NCBI GenBank assembly: GCA_945861415.1
Contig: CAMAUV010000046.1
Span: 1 to 35,372 of the forward strand
Direction of reading: 5' to 3'
From: Akkermansia muciniphila
Lineage (GTDB): Bacteria > Verrucomicrobiota > Verrucomicrobiia > Verrucomicrobiales > V1-33
DNA length: 35,372 bases
The notes below the pieces were generated by a model. The model was not told the origin of the DNA. It made no database searches and saw only the letters and a list, made by a program, of their open reading frames with translations. Numbering within the stretch: the first letter of the stretch is position 1; each line of letters opens with the position of its first letter. Positions 16,835 through 25,080 of this stretch are shown here, in pieces. The position numbers and the translations under genes are program-made.

Positions 16835-17473
16835 ATGAAACGCTTCCTCCTTCTCTCTACCGCATCCTGCGCATTTGCCGTCGATTTCGTGGCAATTCAG
16901 GATCTCAAAAACTGGACCACCGCCGACGGCAAGCCCGCACCGGCAGGATGGGTGGCGCAAGCAGATGGATCGCTGCACCGTGCGCAAAGAGGCGGGGATA
17001 TTTTCTCGGTTAAGGAATACGGTAATTTTGAGCTGACCTTCGAATGGAAGATCGCAGAAGCCGGTAACAGTGGAGTGAAGTATCTGGTCACTTCCTATGA
17101 GAATAAAGGGTATCTTGGTCCCGAGTATCAACTCCTTGATGATGCAAAGCATCCTGACGGCAAAGTGGGTCCACACCGCCAGTCGGGAGCGCTCTATGAT
17201 CTCGTTGGGCCGGATGCCGCCGCCAAGAAATTGAATCCGCCCGGCGAATGGAATGCCTCCAAAATTATCATGCGCGGCAAGAAGCTGGAACACTGGCTGA
17301 ATGGCGCCAAACTGGTGGACATCGAAGTTGGATCGGACGCATGGAAGGCGGGACACGCAAAGAGCAAATTCAAAAACACGCCGGGTTTTGCTGGAAATGC
17401 TAAAGGGCGCATCATGCTTCAGGATCACGGTGATGAGGTGTGGTTCCGGAACTTGAGCATCCGGGAACTTTAG
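16835..17473 (+). CDS. exported DUF1080 (3-keto-disaccharide hydrolase-type) protein
   Basis: 212 residues with a signal peptide ([15 protein letters not shown]). The mature part is a single DUF1080 jelly-roll: [17 protein letters not shown] near 24-40, the core [20 protein letters not shown] with GNSGVKYLV, then [19 protein letters not shown] and the closing [22 protein letters not shown]. Family members bind or cleave glycosides, some of them 3-keto-glycosides, in the periplasm or outside. The GNSGVKY and EYQLLDD motifs that line the binding face are intact. It is followed after two bases by rlmI, so both are probably transcribed together, although the functions are unrelated. Confidence 0.9.
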   Translation: MKRFLLLSTASCAFAVDFVAIQDLKNWTTADGKPAPAGWVAQADGSLHRAQRGGDIFSVKEYGNFELTFEWKIAEAGNSGVKYLVTSYENKGYLGPEYQLLDDAKHPDGKVGPHRQSGALYDLVGPDAAAKKLNPPGEWNASKIIMRGKKLEHWLNGAKLVDIEVGSDAWKAGHAKSKFKNTPGFAGNAKGRIMLQDHGDEVWFRNLSIREL

Positions 17474-17475
17474 GC

Positions 17476-18654
17476 ATGTCATCCCGCCTGAGCTTGCGCT
17501 TGTCCCCAGCGGCCGAAAAAGCCGTGAAGCAGGGCCATCCGTGGGTGTATTCCGCAAGTGTACGAGACCTGAACCGGGAGGGCGAAGCGGGGGAACTGGC
17601 GGTTATCTATAACCGTGATGATAAATTCCTCGCACTGGGCCTCTACGATCCCGCCTCGCCGATTCGGGTTCGGATTCTTCACTGCGGCAAGCCAGTGACC
17701 GTAGATACCGCATGGTGGCGGGAGCGACTGCATGCTTCCCTTATGCGTCGCGACGGGCTCTTCGGCCCAGAGACCTCTGGTTACCGGCTGATCAACGGCG
17801 AGAGTGATGGATTTCCGGGCCTTGTGCTAGACCGTTACGCCGGAGTGCTGGTCATGAAGCTCTACACTGCCGCGTGGCTCCCTCTGTTAGAGGAAATCAA
17901 GGCGCTGATCGTGGAAGCCCTCGCACCGGCCGGGCTGGTGCTGCGCCTGAGCCGCAATATGATGGAGTCGGCCGGCAGGGACTTTGGTTTGGCCGAGGGA
18001 ATCATTTATGGCGAGGCTCCCGATGTGGTTGTGTTCGAGGAAAATGGTCTCCGGTTTGAAGTTGGTGTGCGGCACGGACAGAAGACGGGTTTTTTTCTAG
18101 ATCAGCGGGAGAACCGGCAGAGGGTGCGGCAAATCAGCGCCGGAGCTGAAGTCCTCAATGCATTCAGCTTCACCGGTGCGTTTTCGGTGAGCGCGGCTGC
18201 CGGCGGCGCGAGGAAGGTGACGGACCTTGACATTAGCGCCCACGCTCTGGCCGGAGGGGACCGGAATTTCGCGCTGAATCCTTCGCTGCGTTGCCAGCGG
18301 GAGAAGATTCAGGCGGATGCCTTCGAGTTGCTAGCCGCAGGGCGGGGACCGGAGTTTGACATCGTCATCGTCGACCCGCCGTCGCTGGCGAAGCGCGAGT
18401 CCGAACGCGCCGGAGCGGTGACGGCCTACACGAAACTCTTCGAATCTGCGCTCCGCCGACTGCGGCGGGGCGGAGTGCTGGTGGCGGCTTCGTGTTCGGC
18501 TCATGTGAGCATGGAGGAATTTCTCGCTGCCGTCGCCCTCGCCGCCAGCCCCCTGAGGACAGAGACGCTTTGGACCACGGGACATGCGCCGGATCACGCC
18601 GTCACTTTCCGCGAAGCGCAGTATCTCAAGTGCACGGCGCTCCGCACGCGATGA
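17476..18654 (+). CDS. rlmI: RlmI-type 23S rRNA (cytosine-5) methyltransferase
   Basis: SAM-dependent RNA methyltransferase of the RlmI/RlmK family, which methylates C1962 of 23S rRNA in E. coli. From ATG 17476 the protein has 392 residues, near the family norm. It has an N-terminal PUA domain (about 1-75, with [10 protein letters not shown]), a middle EEHEE-like region, and a Rossmann methyltransferase domain from about 190: [30 protein letters not shown] (SAM motif I), the [10 protein letters not shown] motif IV and the cysteine in [13 protein letters not shown] that serves as nucleophile. An in-frame ATG at 17440 lies inside the DUF1080 gene; I prefer 17476 because the PUA domain starts there and it clears the upstream stop by two bases. 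Confidence 0.93.
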   Translation: MSSRLSLRLSPAAEKAVKQGHPWVYSASVRDLNREGEAGELAVIYNRDDKFLALGLYDPASPIRVRILHCGKPVTVDTAWWRERLHASLMRRDGLFGPETSGYRLINGESDGFPGLVLDRYAGVLVMKLYTAAWLPLLEEIKALIVEALAPAGLVLRLSRNMMESAGRDFGLAEGIIYGEAPDVVVFEENGLRFEVGVRHGQKTGFFLDQRENRQRVRQISAGAEVLNAFSFTGAFSVSAAAGGARKVTDLDISAHALAGGDRNFALNPSLRCQREKIQADAFELLAAGRGPEFDIVIVDPPSLAKRESERAGAVTAYTKLFESALRRLRRGGVLVAASCSAHVSMEEFLAAVALAASPLRTETLWTTGHAPDHAVTFREAQYLKCTALRTR

Positions 18655-18675
18655 CGCGCATTCCTGCCGGAGTCA

Positions 18676-18699
18676 GCGCTTGAAAGCGCCGACGCTTTC
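18676..18699 (+). other. alternative hairpins after rlmI
   Basis: GAAAGCG (18682-18688) and CGCTTTC (18693-18699) form a perfect 7-bp stem with a CCGA loop. A competing stem uses GCGCT (18676-18680) and AGCGC (18685-18689). The two cannot form together. There is no T-run after either, so this is at best a weak terminator of rlmI or a leader structure of the haem-protein gene starting 40 bases on. Confidence 0.4.
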
Positions 18700-18738
18700 C
18701 CGCATGGGCACTGAAATGATTTCTGCTCCAGCGCCGCC

Positions 18739-20025
18739 TTGATCACAATAAATCGCTCCCTTTCCCTATCTTTGCCTTTCCTCGCACTCATCTGCGGCGC
18801 AGTAGCGGAGAGCGAACCGGTGTCCTTTGCGGACGCGCCGCACAGTTACTGGGAGCGAAAGTCAGAAGACAGGCTGCAGCGCTTCATGAATGAGGTGCAG
18901 GCAGGCCGGGCCTTGGTGGATGCCTCCAGTGACCGCGCCTTTTTTCAGAGTGTGCTCAAGGGACTCAATGTGCCCGAGTCCTCTCAGATGGTCGTCTTTT
19001 CGGCTACCAGTTTTCAAAGCGGGATCGTCAATCCCCGCAGCCCGCGGGCGATCTATTTCAACGAGGACACCAGCGTGGGCTTCATCCCCGGAGGGCGGCT
19101 TGAGGTGGCATCTTTCGATCCCCATGGCGGCATGATGTTTTACATCTTTGACCGCCCGCGCGGAGAAGGGGTGCCGGCATTCGGGCGCAGCAAATCCTGC
19201 ATGAACTGTCATACTGACACCATGAGCAGCGGCCGGCCCGGCCATGTTATCAATTCCGTGGCCGTCTGGTGGGACGGGTCCACTCAGGAAACCTACCGCT
19301 ACGATGAAGTCGGTCACCACGTCCCCATGGATGTGCGCTTTGGCGGCTGGCACCTCACCGGAACGTATCTGATGGCGAAGTCGCACGCCAATCTCGTCGG
19401 CAATCTGACGCCGTCCGGATTCAAAGGGGAGAAGAACGCACCGGGGGATCATGCGGACCTTACCCGGTATCCCCGGGCCACCAGCGACATCCTTGTGCAG
19501 CTCGTCCATGAGCATCAGTGCGGATTCACCAACCGGGTTATTGCGGCTATCTACGATCACCGCGAAAAACCCGGCGATGCTGCCGCTGCGCAAAAGGCCG
19601 CGGAGAGCCTCGCGGAATACGTCCTTTTCAAAAAAGAAGCCCCCCTGCCGAAGGGGTTGGCTGGTGACCCGGACTTTGTGCGCGATTTTCAGGCGGCGGC
19701 TCCCGGTTCACCGCTCCGGCAGTTCGATCTGCGGACCCGCATCTTCAAGACCCGCTGCAGCTACATGATTCAGACGCCGATCTGGCAAGCCCTGCCCGGG
19801 GATGTGCGGAACCGTGCGGAAGCTCTGCTGCGGGCGGCGGTCGCGGAGAAGCCTTCGCCGCTGGGCGCACATCTTAGTCCAGAGGAGCGTGCAGAAATTC
19901 GTCCTCTCCTCGCGGCCATGGCAGGAAAGGACACACTCGCACCCGCTCCTAAAATAATTCCGGCTCCGTCCGGGGCCGGAGCACAAAGCAAAAAAGATAC
20001 CACAACCAAAACAATAAAACCATGA
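18739..20025 (+). CDS. exported monohaem cytochrome c-like protein
   Basis: 428 residues from a TTG start; the open frame extends only eight codons further upstream and contains no ATG or GTG, so TTG 18739 is the best start and gives a normal signal peptide (hydrophobic SLSLSLPFLALICG, cleavage near residue 23). One c-type haem site, CMNCH, is at 154-158; an axial Met is not obvious but several lie nearby (M161-region, GMMF at 131-134, LMAKSH). The domain resembles exported cytochrome-like proteins with conserved SGIVNPRSPRAIYF, GRSKSCMNC and GGWHLTGTY stretches; the C-terminus is a Lys/Ala/Pro tail. The stop overlaps the rhodanese start (ATGA), so the two products are made together and probably share a periplasmic redox task. 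Exact function unknown. Confidence 0.8.
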   Translation: MITINRSLSLSLPFLALICGAVAESEPVSFADAPHSYWERKSEDRLQRFMNEVQAGRALVDASSDRAFFQSVLKGLNVPESSQMVVFSATSFQSGIVNPRSPRAIYFNEDTSVGFIPGGRLEVASFDPHGGMMFYIFDRPRGEGVPAFGRSKSCMNCHTDTMSSGRPGHVINSVAVWWDGSTQETYRYDEVGHHVPMDVRFGGWHLTGTYLMAKSHANLVGNLTPSGFKGEKNAPGDHADLTRYPRATSDILVQLVHEHQCGFTNRVIAAIYDHREKPGDAAAAQKAAESLAEYVLFKKEAPLPKGLAGDPDFVRDFQAAAPGSPLRQFDLRTRIFKTRCSYMIQTPIWQALPGDVRNRAEALLRAAVAEKPSPLGAHLSPEERAEIRPLLAAMAGKDTLAPAPKIIPAPSGAGAQSKKDTTTKTIKP

Positions 20026-20408
20026 AAAAACTCATTACCCTCCTCGTCAGCCTCTTCTGCGCCGGCAATCTCATCGCCGGTGAGTATCCGGACATCAGCG
20101 TCGCGGACCTCAAGAAGGCCATCGAAGAAAAGAAAGTCGTCGTCATCGACGTGAACGGCAGCAATTCCTACAAGGCTGCGCACGTTCCCACCGCCATTGA
20201 CTTCCAAGCAGCGAAAGCCGACCTCAAGGCCAAGCTTCCGGAAGACAAAAAGACGCTCGTGGTGGCCTACTGCGGCGGCCCAAAGTGCAACGCCTACACC
20301 CGCGCCGCCAAGGCCGCGCAGGAACTGGGCTACACCAACGTGAAGCACCTCTCCGCGGGCATCTCTGGCTGGAAAGCCGCCGGTGAAAAGACCAAAGCTG
20401 CGAAGTAA
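20022..20408 (+). CDS. exported single-domain rhodanese
   Basis: 128 residues: signal peptide (MKKLITLLVSLFCAGNLIAG), then one rhodanese domain. VVVIDVNGSNSYKAAHVPTA gives the first signature, and the active-site cysteine is C84 in VAYCGGPKCN, with a second cysteine at C89. The C-terminal signature LGYTNVKHLSAGISGWKAAG is complete. Such domains carry a persulphide on the active cysteine; a periplasmic one may pass sulphane sulphur or electrons. The ATGA overlap with the haem-protein gene indicates translational coupling, and a strong terminator follows. Sulphur donor and acceptor cannot be told. Confidence 0.9.
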   Translation: MKKLITLLVSLFCAGNLIAGEYPDISVADLKKAIEEKKVVVIDVNGSNSYKAAHVPTAIDFQAAKADLKAKLPEDKKTLVVAYCGGPKCNAYTRAAKAAQELGYTNVKHLSAGISGWKAAGEKTKAAK

Positions 20409-20425
20409 GCCTTCATCAATCAGTT

Positions 20426-20471
20426 TGCCGGAGGGAGGTGTGCCCACGCCGCTTCCCCCCGGCATTTTCTT
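20426..20471 (+). terminator. intrinsic terminator after the haem/rhodanese pair
   Basis: TGCCGGAGGGAGG pairs with CTTCCCCCCGGCA (two mismatches) around a small inner GTG/CAC stem, and TTTTCTT follows directly at 20465-20471. It lies 18 bases past the rhodanese stop and is the clearest intrinsic terminator in the window. Confidence 0.8.
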
Positions 20472-20499
20472 GCCGTCCTTTCAATGCCTGCCGGAATAG

Positions 20500-20916
20500 A
20501 TGAGCACCACCAATCAATCCCGTCTCCACGCTGCCAGACTATTGCCGGGTCAGGATCTGCGTGTCGAACTGGAGAAGCTGACCGCGCTGCACAACATCCG
20601 CGCGGGCTTTGTGCTCGGTGGTGTGGGCAGTCTCACGAAGGTGGCTTTGAGGCTGGCAAATCAGACGGGCGCTCACAAGCGGGAGGGACACTTTGAGATC
20701 GTATCGCTCACGGGGACTCTGGGGCCTGACGGACTGCATCTGCATATGGCCGTCAGCGATGAAAAGGGCGTCACTACTGGCGGACACCTGCTCGAAGGAT
20801 GCATCGTTTTCACCACAGTCGAGCTGGTCATCGGTGAAGCCGTCGGGCTGATATTTCACCGTGAGACTGATCCGCTAACCACTTTCAAGGAACTCTCCAT
20901 CCAGAGCAGCCAATAA
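20500..20916 (+). CDS. PPC (DUF296) domain protein
   Basis: 138-residue single-domain protein of the PPC/PCC family, found alone in bacteria and fused to AT-hooks in plants. Signatures are LLPGQDLRVELEKLTALHNI (about 14-33), FVLGGVGSLTKVALRLA, LTGTLGPDGLHLHMAVSD with the paired histidines, and GGHLLEGCIVFTTVELVIGE. Bacterial members form trimers and bind metal through the histidines; DNA-binding has been suggested for some but not shown for this type. It has no AT-hook. It follows the rhodanese terminator and has its own start, so is probably separately expressed. Confidence 0.88.
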   Translation: MSTTNQSRLHAARLLPGQDLRVELEKLTALHNIRAGFVLGGVGSLTKVALRLANQTGAHKREGHFEIVSLTGTLGPDGLHLHMAVSDEKGVTTGGHLLEGCIVFTTVELVIGEAVGLIFHRETDPLTTFKELSIQSSQ

Positions 20917-20991
20917 GTGAAAGCCCCTGGGCAAATCGGTTGTCTGACTGATGTTGACGGAAGCTGGTGAAGGCGCAGTCTTGGCGGCCTT

Positions 20992-22866
20992 ATGCGAATG
21001 CGATTTCTCCTCACTTTCACTTTCCTCTGCCTGCGTGCTGCCGCAGCCCCGCTCACGGCGGTAGATCTCTGGGATACGGCGCGTCTGACGGGCGCGCCGC
21101 CCGCGACGGAGATGGGGGACACCGACGGTTTGACGCAGGAGGTTTGGTATGAGGGCGAACCGCTGGAGGGCAAGCCTACGCGGGTGTTTGCTTTCCTTGG
21201 GCGTCCGGCGGAATTGCAGGCGGGTGCTCCGGCGATGCTGCTGGTGCACGGGGGCGGGGGACGTGCGTTTAAGGACTGGGCGCGGCACTGGGCCGGGCGG
21301 GGATATATAGCGCTGGCCATGGACACCGCCGGGCAGGGGCCGGATGGCAAACGCCACGCGCAGGCTGGTCCGGCGCAGGGGGATGAGGTAAAGTTTCGCG
21401 AATTCACGGACGCCGGCGCGCGCGATCAGTGGAGCTATCACGCGGTGTCGGCGGTGCTGCGCGGTCATGCACTGCTTAAATCGCTGCCGGAAGTGGATAA
21501 GGCGCGCATTGGCATTACGGGCATCAGTTGGGGCGGGTATCTGACCTGCCTGACAGCAGGACTGGACAAGGAATTGAAAGTGGCTGTCCCGGTCTACGGC
21601 TGCGGGTTCCTCGGGGACAACAGCCACTGGCGCGATCGTTCGCTGGCGGCGCTTTCCATGGAATCGCGCGAACGCTGGCTGCGGCTGTTCGATCCTTCCG
21701 CGACGGTAGGAGGGATCAATTGTCCGGTCCTGTTTCTGAATGGCACGTATGACTTCGCTTATCCGCCGGACAGCTACCGTAAGACGTTCAATCTGGTGAG
21801 CCCGCCGCTGCGCACGCTGAGCGTCCGGGTGGACCTTGCTCACGGACACATTTGGACATTCAAAGAGGTGGATGTGTTTGTGGGCAGTGTGTTGCGCCCG
21901 GGGACTGAGTCGCCGGAACTTGCTCGGCTGAGCGACACGGCCATTGATGGCGACAGGGTTACTTCCCGTGTGCTGTGCGGAGGTCCGGCGGTGAAGGCGG
22001 ATCTGCATTTTACCACCAGCACCGGACTCTGGACTGCGCGGCAGTGGAAAACGGCGCCGGCAAAATTGGAAAACGGGGACATCAGTGCTCCTCTGCCGCC
22101 GGAACGTCCGCTGACGTGCTTCTTCACGGTGACGGATGCGCTCGGGCTCATTACGAGCTCAGCTTATACGGAGGCCGGGGCGTCTGAAAATTCAGCCTGC
22201 CAGCCGAAAGGGAAACTGGAGAAGGACTTCTATGAATGGGAGGCGCGCCATGAGGCGGTTCTGGAGGCGAAGACGCGCATCCAGCCCGACATTGTCATGC
22301 TGGGCGACAGCATCACCCATCTTTGGGGTGGGGAACCGCCCGAGCCTAAAGGAAACCGGGGTGGTGCGGAATGGCAGGCGCTTTTCGGCGACCGCAAGGT
22401 GGTGAACATGGGGTTCGGCTGGGACCGCACGCAGAACGTACTCTGGCGCATCGCTCACGGAGAACTGGATGGGATCAAGCCCCGGCTGATCGTGGTGCAC
22501 ATCGGGACGAACAATTTGGCGAACACCACGAACGCGCGCGCCAATACACCGGAGGAAATCGCCGAGGGGATTCAGGCCGTCACCCTGCAGGCCAAAGCCA
22601 AGTGTCCGGGTGCCAAAATCGTGCTCATGGCTGTGATGCCGCGCGGCGAGAAACCGGACAACCAGCAACAAGCCGCATTGGATCAGGTGAATGCTCTGCT
22701 GCCCGCTGTAGCCAAAGTGACTGGGGCGAATCTGATCGATCTCAAGGACAAGCTCCGCGACGGTCCTGGCGGAACGATCACGACGGAAATGATGCCCGAT
22801 TTTCTGCATCCTTCCGCTAAAGGCTACGCTGTCTGGGCGGAGGCGCTCAGGCCGCATTTGCCATAG
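20992..22866 (+). CDS. exported alpha/beta-hydrolase (acetyl xylan esterase-like) fused to SGNH hydrolase
   Basis: 624 residues with a signal peptide (about 1-19). The first domain (about 45-300) is an alpha/beta hydrolase of the acetyl xylan esterase/dienelactone type: oxyanion HGGGG (86-90), nucleophile S179 in GISWGG, acid D254 in NGTYDF, and H286 in AHGHIW. A beta-rich linker follows (about 310-395). The second domain (about 405-624) is a GDSL/SGNH esterase like PAF-acetylhydrolase subunit: S440 in MLGDSITHLW, GWDRTQNVLWR, GTNN (505-508) and D603-H606 in DFLHP. Both triads look complete, so one chain should carry two esterase sites, a fit for removing acetyl groups from plant or algal polysaccharides. 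It converges with the TerB-like gene. Confidence 0.9.
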   Translation: MRMRFLLTFTFLCLRAAAAPLTAVDLWDTARLTGAPPATEMGDTDGLTQEVWYEGEPLEGKPTRVFAFLGRPAELQAGAPAMLLVHGGGGRAFKDWARHWAGRGYIALAMDTAGQGPDGKRHAQAGPAQGDEVKFREFTDAGARDQWSYHAVSAVLRGHALLKSLPEVDKARIGITGISWGGYLTCLTAGLDKELKVAVPVYGCGFLGDNSHWRDRSLAALSMESRERWLRLFDPSATVGGINCPVLFLNGTYDFAYPPDSYRKTFNLVSPPLRTLSVRVDLAHGHIWTFKEVDVFVGSVLRPGTESPELARLSDTAIDGDRVTSRVLCGGPAVKADLHFTTSTGLWTARQWKTAPAKLENGDISAPLPPERPLTCFFTVTDALGLITSSAYTEAGASENSACQPKGKLEKDFYEWEARHEAVLEAKTRIQPDIVMLGDSITHLWGGEPPEPKGNRGGAEWQALFGDRKVVNMGFGWDRTQNVLWRIAHGELDGIKPRLIVVHIGTNNLANTTNARANTPEEIAEGIQAVTLQAKAKCPGAKIVLMAVMPRGEKPDNQQQAALDQVNALLPAVAKVTGANLIDLKDKLRDGPGGTITTEMMPDFLHPSAKGYAVWAEALRPHLP

Positions 22867-22923
22867 CGCCGGGGCGGTATCCGTGAGGCGCTCCGCGAGG
22901 TTCACTAACAGCTGTCAGGGTTC

Positions 22924-23292
22924 CTAATCGTTGAAGGCGGCCTGGACGCGGGCGAGGAAGGTGTCTTTCTCTTCGCCCATGCCGTCGATCTCGAGGACGA
23001 GCATGAGGAACTTCAGCGCACCCTCGTGCTCTTCTTTGGTTTCGAAGAGAGCGCAGCGGCTGGCGAGGAAGGCGACCACGCATTTTTCGTCGTCCCAAAT
23101 TTCCCGGGCCTCCTGGAGGGCCTTGAGGAGCACCAGTTCGCGCGGCCGTTCGCTTTCCCAGCCGAGCTTTTTGAGCGCATGGTGAAAAGCAGTCTGTTCC
23201 GCAGGAGAAATCCGTCCGTCGGTCACGATCGCAAGGCACATGAGTTCGATGAGAGCTTCACGCTGCGGCTGGTTGAGAATGGTCATCGGCAT
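22924..23292 (-). CDS. TerB-like helical protein
   Basis: A 122-residue all-helical protein like the TerB/DjlA N-terminal fold: LIELMCLAIVTDGRISPAEQTAF (helix, acidic loop, helix) in the first 45 residues and a second related half with MLVLEIDGMGEEKDTFL. TerB-type domains bind divalent ions through such acidic loops and occur at membranes. I chose ATG 23292 because GGAAGG lies nine bases before it; the longer frame to 23328 has no such site. No ter operon is near, so a tellurite role is not implied. Confidence 0.65.
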   Translation of the reverse strand: MPMTILNQPQREALIELMCLAIVTDGRISPAEQTAFHHALKKLGWESERPRELVLLKALQEAREIWDDEKCVVAFLASRCALFETKEEHEGALKFLMLVLEIDGMGEEKDTFLARVQAAFND

Positions 23293-23370
23293 GGGTGGGA
23301 GCCTTCCGGCGGGCTTGTCAGGATGCAAGGGGAAGGCTCGGGCCTCAACTGTGCTGAGAATGGGGGCACG

Positions 23371-24267
23371 TCAGGTCTCCGGGTGGCAGCTGCGAAACTG
23401 ACCGGGCGAGCAGCCACAGCGGCGGCGGAAGGCGCGGCCGAAATATGACACGTCGGAGTAGCCCAGGTGGTAAGCAATTTCCGCGATGTCCATGCGGGAA
23501 TGAGCGAGCAGCCTGCGGGCTTCGAGCATCAGGCGGTCAAGCAGGTGCTCTTGTGCGGTGTGGCCGGTCACCGTCCGCAGCGTAGCCGAAAGGTGGTCCG
23601 CGCTCACTCGGAGGGCAGCCGCGATTTTAGCCGGGCGGGCCGCCGCATTCACATGCTGTTCCATGAGGAGAAGGAATTCGCGACAAAGTCTCGTGGCCGC
23701 GGTTTCCGCCGGTGCGTCTGTCTGGCGTCGAGCCCATGCGCGCCGGGCATCCGTGAGCAGGACCTGGACGCAGGCTCGCGCCACCTGCAGCCAGCTCTCG
23801 CCGCGGTTTTCCCATTCGTGGCGGATGCGGGAAAAGCTTTGGGCCACGAGCGCCGCCTTGTCCGCATCAAGAGGAATGACTACCGGCGCGGGTGGCATGA
23901 ACAGCACCGGGGCCTGTCCGGAAGCGGGCGGAGGCAGGGCGAACCCTGCATCGCACGAGAGCATGTTCCCGTGCAGGTTCATGGCATCCGGCCATGCATG
24001 GACGTGACCGGCGTCCACGAAGACAAGGGATGGCGCGCTGATTTCATATTCCGTGAAGTCATTCAAATGAGATCCGGTGCCGCGCTCGAAGAAGAACATT
24101 TCGGCAAAGTCGTGGCGGTGCAGTCTGGTCCGGCTGGGCACCTTGCGGATATTCAGCCCGAAGTCGCCAAAAGAGAATTGGTTGCCCTCTGAGTCACGCT
24201 CCAGCGTGGTGAGGGTATCAAAGAGCGGGATATTCCTGACAGAGGAGGCCATGGGAGCACCATACAC
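23371..24267 (-). CDS. AraC-family transcriptional regulator
   Basis: 298 residues: an N-terminal cupin sensor (about 25-110, with LHRHDFAEMFFFERGTGSH and the HVHAWPD strand) and a C-terminal pair of helix-turn-helix motifs (about 195-295; PAKIAAALRVSADHLSATLR and MDIAEIAYHLGYSDVSYFGR then FRRRCGCSPGQFR). AraC proteins usually activate genes for uptake or use of a sugar or other carbon source. It is divergent from the two membrane-protein genes at 24359-25809, which are candidate targets. An alternative ATG at 24252 is possible; neither start has a strong ribosome-binding site. Ligand unknown. Confidence 0.9.
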   Translation of the reverse strand: MYGAPMASSVRNIPLFDTLTTLERDSEGNQFSFGDFGLNIRKVPSRTRLHRHDFAEMFFFERGTGSHLNDFTEYEISAPSLVFVDAGHVHAWPDAMNLHGNMLSCDAGFALPPPASGQAPVLFMPPAPVVIPLDADKAALVAQSFSRIRHEWENRGESWLQVARACVQVLLTDARRAWARRQTDAPAETAATRLCREFLLLMEQHVNAAARPAKIAAALRVSADHLSATLRTVTGHTAQEHLLDRLMLEARRLLAHSRMDIAEIAYHLGYSDVSYFGRAFRRRCGCSPGQFRSCHPET

Positions 24268-24285
24268 GGGTTCGATCCCGGAAAA

Positions 24286-24312
24286 GTGCCAAAATCAGGG
24301 ACTCTGGTGCCA
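24286..24312. promoter_or_regulatory. direct repeat in the araC-type intergenic region
   Basis: GTGCCA occurs at 24286-24291 and 24307-24312, exactly 21 bp apart (two helical turns), in the 91-base gap between the divergent AraC-type regulator and the membrane-protein gene. AraC-type proteins often bind direct repeats with such spacing. The match is only six bases, so it is a candidate operator and nothing more. Confidence 0.3.
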
Positions 24313-24358
24313 GGCGTGGAGCTTGAGGGCTGAGCAAGAGAGACAGAGATTCCAGAAC

Positions 24359-25075
24359 ATGAAAGGAATCCTTCAGTCGCTGCGAGAACTACCGCTGTTG
24401 TGCCAGGGGCGGCCCGAGGTGCTGCAGCGCTGGCTGGAGGACCCGGGCGCTTCCAGGTTGCTGGCATGCGCGGCCGCGATCCTGCTGGGGGGCGCTGCCT
24501 ATGGACTCACTCTGGGATTTTGGCGCGCGCCACTCATGGGCGGGTTTGTGGCGGTGAAGCTGCCGCTGCTGATCTTTCTGACCCTGCTGACCAACGGTCT
24601 GCTCAACGGCATGCTGGCGCAGGTTTTGGGCAGCGGCCTCGGTTTTCGCCAGACCCTGCTCGCCATGCTGATGAGTTTTGCCTCTTTCGCTCTCATCACC
24701 GGGGCGCTCAGTCCGCTGGCGTTCATGGTGGTGCTGCAGGCCCCGCAGCCGGGAGGAGCTGGGGCCGCGGCTGCCTACCGGAATATTCTGCTGATGCATG
24801 TGACCATCATCGCCTTTGCGGGAGTAACGGCGCACCGGCGATTCTATCCGGTGCTGCGTGCGGTTTCGCAGCAGGCCGGGGCGGCCCCGCGCGTCTTTGC
24901 GGCATGGCTGGCGGGCAATCTTTTCGTGGGAGCGCAGTGGTCATGGAATCTCCGGCCCTTTTTCGGGGAGCCGGCCAAGCCGCTCGAGTTCATCCGCCCT
25001 GACTGGAACCGCAGCACATTCTACGAATTTCTCTGGGAAAAAATCACTGCTCCCAGGCAAACCCAAACCCGATAA
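24359..25075 (+). CDS. polytopic membrane protein (Yip1-like), first of a pair
   Basis: 238 residues from ATG 24359, the first sensible start; the longer frame to 24077 runs through the AraC gene. A soluble N-terminus (about 1-32) is followed by about five hydrophobic helices (near 34-52, 55-80, 95-125, 140-160 and 175-195) and a soluble tail with WNLRPFFGEPAKPLEFIRPD and a final FYEFLWEKI. The overall plan and the tail match the next gene (LRPILGAG, FFLEHWAEQI), so they look like ancient duplicates. The helix spacing recalls Yip1-type proteins; this is a guess. Five bases separate it from the next gene, so they form an operon. Confidence 0.72.
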   Translation: MKGILQSLRELPLLCQGRPEVLQRWLEDPGASRLLACAAAILLGGAAYGLTLGFWRAPLMGGFVAVKLPLLIFLTLLTNGLLNGMLAQVLGSGLGFRQTLLAMLMSFASFALITGALSPLAFMVVLQAPQPGGAGAAAAYRNILLMHVTIIAFAGVTAHRRFYPVLRAVSQQAGAAPRVFAAWLAGNLFVGAQWSWNLRPFFGEPAKPLEFIRPDWNRSTFYEFLWEKITAPRQTQTR

Positions 25076-25080
25076 CCACC

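Noticed and set aside
20875..22008. A 377-residue minus-strand open frame
   Set aside because: Shadow of the esterase-SGNH gene; Arg/Gln/His-rich and without domains.
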